In this document: in pieces, positions 52,696 through 60,214 of the stretch | Layout of the letters: each line of letters begins with the position of its first letter | Numbering within the stretch: position 1 is the first letter of the stretch | Source: Streptomyces flavotricini | GTDB taxonomy: Bacteria > Actinomycetota > Actinomycetes > Streptomycetales > Streptomycetaceae | Assembly: GCF_020639365.1 (NCBI RefSeq) | Contig: NZ_JAINUL010000001.1 | Coordinates: 7,889,323 to 7,953,322, forward strand | DNA: 64,000 nucleotides | Direction: 5' to 3' | The notes under the pieces: generated by a model | What the model was told of the DNA's origin: nothing | Seen by the model: only the letters and a program-made list of their open reading frames with translations | Database searches by the model: none | Position numbers and translations under genes: made by a program

Positions 52696-53319
52696 TCATG
52701 CCCGCGCGCGCGTGCCGGTCGGTGCCGAGCCGGGGCCGGTGCCGGAGCCGGGGCCCAGGACGTTGTCCACGTGCGCCGCGAGTGCGGAGCGCAGGCCCTC
52801 GGGGGTCATCTTCTGCTCGTCGATCAGGTGGGCCACGAGATCGGCGCGGATGGCGGCCAGCAGGGCGTGGGCGGTGAAGTCCGCGTCGTGGACGCCGTCC
52901 ACCTGGTCCAGCGCCGCGCGCAGCATCCCGTGCCACCAGCCGTAGTGCTCGGCCTGGTAGGGGCTGCTGAGCCCGGCGTCCTCCGCGGCCGCCATCAGGT
53001 TCCGGTTCTCGATCTTGAAGGTCAGCGAGGCGTCGAGGAGCGTCAGCACCCGCCGGCGCGGCGAGGACCCCGCCGCCTCCTGTGCCTCCCGTACGGCCTG
53101 GTGCAGGGGTTCGAGGCGGGAGGCGATCACGGCGCCGATCAGGCCGGCGCGGTCGCCGAAGCGGCGGAAGAGGGTGCCCTTGCCCACGCCCGCCGCCGCC
53201 GCGATGTCGTCCATCGACACGGTACGGGGGCTGCCGCTGGCGGCGAAGAGGGCGTCGGCGGCAGCCAGTACGGCCTCTCGGTTGCGCTGGGCGTCGGCGC
53301 GCTCCGGGCGCTGGGCCAC
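52696..53319 (-). CDS. TetR-family transcriptional regulator
   Basis: The product is 207 aa from GTG 53319 with GAGGACCC immediately upstream. The N-terminal HTH is typical (NREAVLAAADALFAASGSPR, VSMDDIAAAAGVGKGTLFRR, FGDRAGLIGAVI). The C-terminus ends in a Gly-Pro repeat tail (GPGSGTGPGSAPTG). It lies 22 bases upstream of the VanX-like gene in the same direction and downstream of the thiopeptide operon. It may control either; no operator was identified. Confidence 0.85.
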   Translation of the reverse strand: MAQRPERADAQRNREAVLAAADALFAASGSPRTVSMDDIAAAAGVGKGTLFRRFGDRAGLIGAVIASRLEPLHQAVREAQEAAGSSPRRRVLTLLDASLTFKIENRNLMAAAEDAGLSSPYQAEHYGWWHGMLRAALDQVDGVHDADFTAHALLAAIRADLVAHLIDEQKMTPEGLRSALAAHVDNVLGPGSGTGPGSAPTGTRARA

Positions 53320-53391
53320 GGGTCCTCCTCGGTCTTCGGCCCGTCCGGGCCCCGGGAATCATATGCGGCCGCTCCGGACGGGCTGCGGCCC

Positions 53392-55170
53392 TCACGGCGT
53401 GGCGGATCCCGTCCCCTCCGGCCGCCCGAGCGGCAGCAGGTACTGGATCGGCTCGTCGAGATCGTCCAGGCCCAGCAGCTCGTGCGCCAAATCGTCCTGC
53501 AGCCCGCCGAGCGGGATCGTGGCCAGCCCGAACGCGCCGGCCGTGAGCTGCAGGGTCTGGGCCAGGTGCCCGGCCTCCAGCAGCCCCAGCCGCAGCGCCC
53601 GCAACCCGTAGCGGCGGCGGAGCAGCCCGAGGTCCAGGTGGACCGCCAGCACGGCCGGTGCCTCGTCGATCCCGACGGCGTCCGGGTCCCCGGCCGGCCG
53701 CGAGAGGTACGAGGACAGCGCCTTGAGCGCGCCGAGTTCAGGGGCCGGTCCGAGGGCGACCAGCGAGCGCCGCTCCGGCATGCAGTGGTACGTACCGGGG
53801 GCGAGCCCGGCCACGGAGAGGGCCAGCAGCCGTACCCGGACGCTGTAGAGGGCGCCCGCGCTCGGGTACGGGCGGTGGTGGACGGCGCGCTCCGTGCCGT
53901 CGGCCAGAGCCTGCCGGGAGACGTGGCTCGGCGCGTGCGCGTGCCACAGCACCCCGCCCAGCTCCTGCGCGGTGAGCGGCCCCCGCAGCGACCCGCGCGC
54001 CGAGCTGCGGGTGCGCAGCGCCGCGGCGAGCGACAGCTCCGGCAACGGGGCCGCGGGAAGCGCCCGTTCGGCCTCGGGCCGGTGCCCGGACGCCGCGCCG
54101 GGCCGGGCGACGGTCCGCACGGCGGTGTCCTGCGCACGGCCGATCTGGAACTTGCTCTGCTCCAGGTACTGGTAGTCGGCCGCGCGCGGGCCGGCGCCGA
54201 AGAAGCCGCCCCCGTCGCCCGTCTCCAGCAGGGCGCGCCCCGCGAGCCGGCAGACGGCCCGCTCCTCGTCGGGGGCGACCCCCAGCCGGTTGAACAGCAT
54301 GTGGAGCTGCGAGGCCCACACCCACAGCCGGCGCTGCGTGCGCACCTGCGCGTCCGGCCGGTCCGCCTCGGGCACGGCGGTACGCAGCCGGGCGTCGGCC
54401 GCCCGCACCTGGCGGGACCACTGCGCGAGCCAGGGATCGGCACAGCCGTCGGCCAGCCCGGCGCGGACGGCCCGGGCCCGCCGCGCCAGGCCCGTGCGCT
54501 GGGCCGCGAACACCGTGTTGACCCGGGTGTGGACGGCGGCTCCGGGCAGCGGCCGCACCTCGGTGGCCCAGCGCCAGGAGGCGGCGTGCCGGCGCAGCCA
54601 GCCCGCCGCCTCCAGTTCGTCCAGGCCCAGGGCGTACGCCGTGGTGTGGGCGAGGTCCAGGGCGAGCCGCAGCCGATCGGCCCGCCCGGGCACGGCGCGC
54701 AGGGCGGCTACGGCCGCGCGCGTCGAGTGCACGAACACCTCCTCGGCCACCGGGAGCGCGGCCGGGCCGCCGTAGCGCTCGGTCTCCGGCTCGTACGGAG
54801 TCACGCGCACCTCCCCGTGCCGGCCGGGCCACGAACCGGCGGGGGCGGTCGCGGCAGCCGACAGGGCCAGTTCCGAGGCGAGTCCGGCCGCGTCCGCGGC
54901 CGCGTCCTCGGCGGACCCCGCGAGGCTGCGGAACCTGATCCGCAGATGGGGTCCGCCCTCGTGGTAGCGGATGAAGAACCAGGCGCCGCCGTCGGGCCCC
55001 GCCCCGTACCGGCCGTCCATCAGGGGCGCGAGCGCCCCGGTCACGAAGGCATCGGTGTCCGCGCCGTCGGTGTGCAGGGTCAGGTGCAGGCTCTGCCAGC
55101 CTGCCACCGGAGCCGGTGCGAGGGCTGCCGCCCCGGCGGGGGACGCGGTCGCGTACGGGACTTCGGTCAT
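53392..55170 (-). CDS. lazF: LazF-like fused dehydroalanine-forming (elimination) domain and azoline dehydrogenase
   Basis: The product is 592 aa from ATG 55170; its ribosome-binding site (GAGGAC) overlaps the LazE stop. The N-terminal ~300 residues are a thiopeptide-type SpaB_C domain (WQSLHLTLHTDGADTDAF, WFFIRYHEGGPHLRIRFRS), which removes glutamate from Glu-Ser to form dehydroalanine. The C-terminal ~250 residues are a SagB-type FMN dehydrogenase (LRTRSSARGSLRGPLTAQEL, PYPSAGALYSVRVRLLALS, LRLGLLEAGHLAQTLQLTA), which oxidises azolines to azoles. This fusion is the hallmark of the lactazole cluster. It is the last gene of the operon. Confidence 0.88.
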   Translation of the reverse strand: MTEVPYATASPAGAAALAPAPVAGWQSLHLTLHTDGADTDAFVTGALAPLMDGRYGAGPDGGAWFFIRYHEGGPHLRIRFRSLAGSAEDAAADAAGLASELALSAAATAPAGSWPGRHGEVRVTPYEPETERYGGPAALPVAEEVFVHSTRAAVAALRAVPGRADRLRLALDLAHTTAYALGLDELEAAGWLRRHAASWRWATEVRPLPGAAVHTRVNTVFAAQRTGLARRARAVRAGLADGCADPWLAQWSRQVRAADARLRTAVPEADRPDAQVRTQRRLWVWASQLHMLFNRLGVAPDEERAVCRLAGRALLETGDGGGFFGAGPRAADYQYLEQSKFQIGRAQDTAVRTVARPGAASGHRPEAERALPAAPLPELSLAAALRTRSSARGSLRGPLTAQELGGVLWHAHAPSHVSRQALADGTERAVHHRPYPSAGALYSVRVRLLALSVAGLAPGTYHCMPERRSLVALGPAPELGALKALSSYLSRPAGDPDAVGIDEAPAVLAVHLDLGLLRRRYGLRALRLGLLEAGHLAQTLQLTAGAFGLATIPLGGLQDDLAHELLGLDDLDEPIQYLLPLGRPEGTGSATP

Positions 55171-55180
55171 CGGATCGTCC

Positions 55181-57187
55181 TCACGGGAACGGGTGCGGGT
55201 ACAAGGGGAGTTCGTCGTGCCGCAGCGGACGGGCGGTGCGCCCCAGACGGTGGGGCACCTCCAGCAGCCGGGGCAGTCCGAGCGTGCGGCGGTTGACGTG
55301 GCCGAACGTCATCGGGAGGGTGCCGGGCACGATCACCTTGGCGCAGTGCAACCCCAGCCGGTCCCGGATCCCCGGCTCGTCCTGCGTGACGACGACCACC
55401 TCCAGCCCCTCGGCCGCCAGCCGGGCGACCGTCTGCGCCAGCAGCCGGGTGAGGTCGGCCACCGGGGTCGGAGCGCCGGGCCAGCGCTCCTGCCAGGGGA
55501 CCTCCCGGACGTCGCCCCGGACGCCTGGGAACAGGAACTCCAGCCGGGGCTGGGCCTCGGGCAGGGTGTTCAGGCCCACGTGGTCGTCGAGGCCGACCAC
55601 CAGCTCGGGCCGCCGGAGCATGGGGCGCAGCCGCTCCGGGTCGCGCGCCCCGCCCGGACCGGCCGGCCGGTGCACCGAGTCCTGCACGTTCGTGACGACC
55701 TCCGCCACCGCCGAGCGGATCGCGGCCCGCGGATCGTGATGGGCGCCGGCGGCCAGGAAGGCGCGCGGAGCGCCGGGGTGACCCCCCTCGTAGCGGCAGA
55801 GCGAGACCACCGCCGGGATGCCGAGGTCGTTGGTGGCGTCCAGCAGGCTCAGCCGGTAGCCCATCAGCGCGGCGCGCGAGGCCAGGGCGGTCACCAGGGG
55901 GTCGTCGGCGGGCAGGGCGATGCCGGGCAGCGGCGTCCGCGCGTACCACGCCATCAGGAAGGCGTCCCGTTCCGCCACCTCGAACAGCCCGTAGAGCGCG
56001 GCCTCCTGGGGGCTGTTCCCGAGCCCGCAGCCGTTCGAGGACTCGTAGACCACCCGGGCCCGGCCGGGACCCCGCCCCAGGTCCCAGTACGCCACGTGCT
56101 CGGGCACCGCCCGGGCCCGGCCATGGGTGAGCGACCAGCCGTACACCCAGTCCAGCTCCAGGTCGGCGTGGTACGGGACGGTGTGGGAGGCGGGGTCGCC
56201 CCGGTGGGCCGGGTCGGGCAGACCGAGCCGGGCGGGGTCCACGGCGGCCTCCGGGCCCAGCTCGGCGAACGACGCGCGCAGGACGGTACGCCGGCCCAGC
56301 GGGCGCATTCCGGCCAGCCGCTCCACTCCCTCGAACAGCGCCACCCGCTCGCTGGAGCGGAAGTCGGCGGAGCGCCCGTACCCGCCGTCGTCGACCAGAC
56401 GGCCGTCCGTCACCCACGCGGTGGTGAGGGCGAAGGCGGAGTCCTCGGTGCGGAACAGGCGGCGCACCGGGCCGAACCGCTCGTCGTACAGCTCGGCCCG
56501 CAACCGGTCCGCTTCCGTACGGTCGTTGGAGCCGCGCAGCACGGCGGGGTCGGGCAGCGGCAGCGGCGCGTCCGGGAACCGGGCCGCCGCTGGGGAGTCG
56601 GCCGGCAGCGGGCGGCACACCGGACAGCCGCCGACCGGGCGGACGCGGTGGGTGGACCAGGTGGCCCGGTGGCTCTGGACGATGTGGACGGTGGCCGGCG
56701 AAGCGCCGCCCGTCTCCGCGTCCGTCTCCCCGTCCGCTTCCCCGTCCGTCTCCGTGTCCGCCTCCGCGCCGGGCCCGGGCTCCAGGAGGGAGGCGGCGAG
56801 CAGCAGGGCCGCCTCCGCCATGGCAGGGGTGCCGGTGCCGGCCAGCGCCATCCGGGGGCTCTGCCAGGGAACCCGGCCGCCCGCGGTGGCCAGTCGCCGG
56901 TACTCGACACAGGCCAGGCACGCCCGCGCCCCGGGCTCCAGCACGGGCCCGATCACGGTCAGCGCACCGTCCTCGCGCACCGGTACCAGCCGTACGGGAC
57001 GGGACATCGCGTGGCGGCTGAGCCGCTCCGCCAGCTCCAGCGTCCAGGAGGTGAGGTGGACGACGGCGGCGCCGCCGGTCGTCTCCAGCGCCGCGGCCGG
57101 ATCCAGGACGGGCACGGGGCCGGCGGCGGTGGCCACCACCTGCGCGTCGGCAGCCGTCCCGGGCCTCTTCGCCGTGATCCCGGTCAT
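55181..57187 (-). CDS. lazE: LazE-like YcaO cyclodehydratase
   Basis: The product is 668 aa from ATG 57187, overlapping the lazD stop (ATGA). The first ~230 residues are a TOMM accessory domain (ACLACVEYRRLATAGG and GGCPVCRPLPAD give a CxxC pair). A Glu/Thr/Asp repeat linker follows (near 56719-56766). The YcaO domain follows (SSERVALFEGVERLAG, RVVYESSNGCGLGNSPQEAA, LFEVAERDAFLMAWYARTP). The C-terminus ends in the proline-rich PLYPHPFP that YcaO cyclodehydratases need. It uses ATP to convert Ser/Cys in the core peptide into oxazoline/thiazoline, guided by LazD. Confidence 0.9.
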   Translation of the reverse strand: MTGITAKRPGTAADAQVVATAAGPVPVLDPAAALETTGGAAVVHLTSWTLELAERLSRHAMSRPVRLVPVREDGALTVIGPVLEPGARACLACVEYRRLATAGGRVPWQSPRMALAGTGTPAMAEAALLLAASLLEPGPGAEADTETDGEADGETDAETGGASPATVHIVQSHRATWSTHRVRPVGGCPVCRPLPADSPAAARFPDAPLPLPDPAVLRGSNDRTEADRLRAELYDERFGPVRRLFRTEDSAFALTTAWVTDGRLVDDGGYGRSADFRSSERVALFEGVERLAGMRPLGRRTVLRASFAELGPEAAVDPARLGLPDPAHRGDPASHTVPYHADLELDWVYGWSLTHGRARAVPEHVAYWDLGRGPGRARVVYESSNGCGLGNSPQEAALYGLFEVAERDAFLMAWYARTPLPGIALPADDPLVTALASRAALMGYRLSLLDATNDLGIPAVVSLCRYEGGHPGAPRAFLAAGAHHDPRAAIRSAVAEVVTNVQDSVHRPAGPGGARDPERLRPMLRRPELVVGLDDHVGLNTLPEAQPRLEFLFPGVRGDVREVPWQERWPGAPTPVADLTRLLAQTVARLAAEGLEVVVVTQDEPGIRDRLGLHCAKVIVPGTLPMTFGHVNRRTLGLPRLLEVPHRLGRTARPLRHDELPLYPHPFP

Positions 57188-57795
57188 CGGTCTCCTCCCC
57201 ACCCGGCCAGAACGGTGAATCCGCAGGTGTGCAGGGCGGCCAGGACCGGCTCGGCCGACCGGGCGGCTCCGCCGTCGGAGAGCTCCGCCCCGCCCGGCCG
57301 CCAGGGCTGGGGGAGCCGCCCCGCCAGCCCGGTCAGCCGGGCCAGCGCCGCGCACAGCCGCGGCTCCCGCCGGGAGATCCCGGCCAGCCAGCGGTCGGTC
57401 CACCCCTCGTCCGTCCAGGCCGCCCGCTCGACTCCCGCCACGGCGAGGGACGCCTCGGCCCCGCTGAAGGCGGCGTGCACCACCCCGGCCGGGCCGTGTT
57501 CGGCGGCCATGGCCCGGGTCACCGCGCCGAGCGCGGCAAGGGCCGCGGCGTCGGCGGCCGTCGCCTCCACCGCGCGGGCGGCCACCGCGCCGGTCCCGGC
57601 CGGGCCCGCCGGGTCCCGTACGACGGCCAGGTAGGCCTGCTCCGCGGGGAGCCGGTGAACCGTCATCTCCCTCGCGAGCCCCAGGTGCCGGGTCAGTACG
57701 GTCCACCAGTGGCGGGCCTGCGGATGCCCGCGCCATTCCTCCTCGTCCACGGCCCGGCCGGGGCCGCCTGCGGAACCCGCGGCGGCGAGGGCGGC

Positions 57796-57847
57796 CCGGC
57801 GCAGGGCGCGCCCCAGGGCGTCCGGCGCAGGGCGCGCCCCAGGGCGT
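57796..57847. repeat. 26-bp perfect tandem duplication in lazD
   Basis: The 26-base unit beginning CCGGCGCAGGGC occupies 57796-57821 and again 57822-57847, with no mismatch. 26 is not a multiple of three, so it shifts the frame. Arithmetic on codon phases shows that deleting one unit joins the upstream and downstream lazD frames exactly. Confidence 0.93.
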
Positions 57848-58347
57848 GCCCGGGTCCGGCGCCGACCGCCACCGGGCCCGGCAGCCCTTCGCCCAGGCGC
57901 AGTTCGGCCGCACGGCACGCCGCGGAGACCCGGGCCAGGTCCGTCCGCGGCCCCCCGGCCACCAGCGGCCCGGCCACCGAGGCGCAGAGCGCGAGCGAGG
58001 CGGGCAACTGGGGGAGGTCCCCCGGCAGCGGTGCGTCGAGCACCCCCAGGTACGGGTCGCCCAGTGCCCCGATGCGGCGCAGCGCCTCGGCCAGATCGCC
58101 GGCGGGGGCGAGGGCGGGGAACGCGGGGTCGGCCGGCCCGCAGACCCAGGGACGGTAGGACGCGTGCGGAGGCCGGGCCAGGGCGACCAGCACGGCGGGA
58201 CGCTCCGGCAGCAGCTGCGGGTCCTCCTCCCGCACGGCCGGATCGGGCAGGCCGGCCGTGGCGCACAGCAGCCGCTGCGCCGCGGCTCCGGCCAGCAGGG
58301 CCGTGAGGGCCGCCGGAGCCCCGGCCGTCACCCGGGCGTCGGCAGAG

Positions 58348-58383
58348 CCGGTGCCGGTGCCGGTGCCGGTGCCGGTGCCGGTG
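58348..58383. repeat. CCGGTG hexanucleotide repeat in lazD
   Basis: Six perfect copies of CCGGTG encode a Gly-Thr run in LazD. The unit keeps frame, so copy-number change would alter length without breaking the gene. Confidence 0.8.
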
Positions 58384-59038
58384 CGCAGGCGTACGGCGAT
58401 CGACTCGGCGTCCGTACGGGTGCGTTCCGGCTCGGCCACGGCCGTGACGAAGCCGCCCTCCGCGGTACGGGCCACGGCCACGGCCACCGGCGGAGTGCCC
58501 GCGACCGCCACCACCCGCCCGGTCGGCAGGTCCGTGTCGCGGTACACCTCCGGCGGGGTCCCCGCGCGGTCCAGGACACCGATCAGCGCGGTGGCGAGCG
58601 GCCCGTCGGGATCGGCCGCCGCGACCACGGGCCGGGCGGCGGCCAGGGCCGCGGCCGCGGGTCCGGGCCGGTGCGTGGAGGCCCCCAGCCAGGCGGGGGG
58701 TTCGGCCGCTCCGGCCGGATACTCGGCGAGCAGATCGTGCGCGTGCAGCTGCGCGGTCAGCGCGGCCAGCGCGCTCTCGACCCGGGGATCGGCCGGATCG
58801 AGACGGCGTCGGCCCGCCTCCTCGCCCGCGCCCGGCACGCCCCCGGACCCGGACACCGGCCCTGACCCGGATCCGTACCCGAGGCGCCCGGACAGCAGCT
58901 CCCACAGGGCGGGCAGGGCCTTGCTCCCCTCGAGCGTCACGCTCCCGTCCCGTCCGCGCAGGTGCAGACCCTCCCGCAGCGGGGTGACCGCCACCCCGGG
59001 CCGCAGGCGCAGGCGCAGGCGCACCGGTCCGGCGGCGG

Positions 59039-60214
59039 TCACGGCGACCCCTCCACGGCGGCGATGACCTCGTCGATGCGCGCCCGCCACCGGTGCCCGG
59101 TGAGTTCCGGCACGCTCCGTACGACGAGGTGGGCGGCGAGGTAGCGCTCCACGGGCCGGACGTCGCAGATGGTCAGGAGCCGGTACAGCCCGTTCGTACA
59201 GGCCCGGTGGACCAGGTAGTCGGGGCGGCTCCACATCGCGCCCTGAGGGTCCGAACGGTGCAGCAGCCGGTGGAACTCGCTGTACCGGGTCCGCGTCCTC
59301 CGGTCCCAGCGCTCGACGGTGGCCCGGTCGCCGAGCGCCGCGGCCCGGTCCAGGTACTCCTCACGCACCCCGGTGAAGTCCGCGCCCGCCGCGAGCCGTT
59401 CCTCCGCGATCCGCCAGGCCGCGGCGGACCAGTCGGCCCAGGCCCGCTCCCAGCCGGCCGCACCCCCGCCCGAGATCCGGCCCACCAGCGCGGAGATCCG
59501 CTCGCCCACCGCGTCCCAGCGGCGGTCGAAGGCCGCCCGCACCCGCCCGTCGCGGTCCTCCTGGACGAGGAAGTCCTCCAGGTGGGAGACGTACGAGTAG
59601 TGGCCGCCGATCAGTCCTTCGGGGTGCGCGGCCGCATGGGCCGCGAGGGCCGCCACCACGAACTCGACCCGGGCGGCGGACGTGTCCGCGCGCTCGCCGA
59701 GGAACGCGGTGCCCGCCGCGAGGGCGGGCAGCCCCAGCGCCAGCAACTCCTCGCGCAGCCGCACCCCGTCCGGGCCGATCAGCGCGTTCAGCGAGGTCAG
59801 GTCCACCGGCTCCACCCGTACGGTGTTGTCGGGCACGAGCGGACCGTACGGGGGCGGGATCAGCTCGGCCCGCCCCGCCGCCGCGGCCTGCGCCAGCAGG
59901 AGCTCCCCGTCCGCGGCGGCCCGCGACGGGTGCGAAGCCACGTGGGTGCGCAGCTCGGCGGCGGTGCGCCCGGCCGCGCCGGCCACCGCGTCGGGGCGGC
60001 CGCGCAGGCGCAGCCGCAGGTGCGGTCCGTGCAGCCAGTGGCGTTCGACGTGGACGGTCAGCCCGTCCGCGGCGGCCCGCCGGGCCAGCGGCAGCACGGC
60101 GTCGCGCAGCAGAGGGGCCTTGACCGGCTCGTAGTGGTGGACGACCACGTCGAGGGCGGCGACGGACCGCGCGTCGGACCGCGCGTCGGACCGGGCGGTG
60201 TCCGGGGCGTTCAT
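59039..60214 (-). CDS. lazC: LazC-like pyridine synthase (thiopeptide [4+2] cyclase)
   Basis: The product is 391 aa from ATG 60214, overlapping the lazB stop (ATGA). It belongs to the thiopeptide-type SpaB_C-related family: VVVHHYEPVKAPLLRDAVLP, ERHWLHGPHLRLRLRG, IPPPYGPLVPDNTVRVEPVD, and a WSAAAWRIAEERL region. In thiopeptide operons a stand-alone protein of this kind joins two dehydroalanines to form the central pyridine and release the leader peptide, closing the macrocycle. The N-terminal SDARSDARS is a short repeat. Confidence 0.85.
   Translation of the reverse strand: MNAPDTARSDARSDARSVAALDVVVHHYEPVKAPLLRDAVLPLARRAAADGLTVHVERHWLHGPHLRLRLRGRPDAVAGAAGRTAAELRTHVASHPSRAAADGELLLAQAAAAGRAELIPPPYGPLVPDNTVRVEPVDLTSLNALIGPDGVRLREELLALGLPALAAGTAFLGERADTSAARVEFVVAALAAHAAAHPEGLIGGHYSYVSHLEDFLVQEDRDGRVRAAFDRRWDAVGERISALVGRISGGGAAGWERAWADWSAAAWRIAEERLAAGADFTGVREEYLDRAAALGDRATVERWDRRTRTRYSEFHRLLHRSDPQGAMWSRPDYLVHRACTNGLYRLLTICDVRPVERYLAAHLVVRSVPELTGHRWRARIDEVIAAVEGSP

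Larger units (their letters stand above)
57184..59042 (-). pseudogene. lazD: LazD-like ThiF/RRE-type leader-binding partner, frameshifted by a 26-bp duplication
   Basis: GTG 59042 overlaps the lazC stop (GTGA), and the final stop at 57184 overlaps lazE (ATGA). The first part (RLRLRLRPGVAVTPLREGLH, WELLSGRLGYG) runs to about 57850 in one frame. The last part (EEEWRGHPQARHWWTVLTRH, EVLAALHTCGF-type end) lies in another. Between them is a perfect 26-bp tandem repeat (57796-57847). Without one copy the gene is a single 610-aa frame of the ocin_ThiF-like type, which binds the leader peptide for the YcaO enzyme. As written, translation stops at 57693 after 449 aa. It may be a real mutation or an assembly error. 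Confidence 0.85.
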
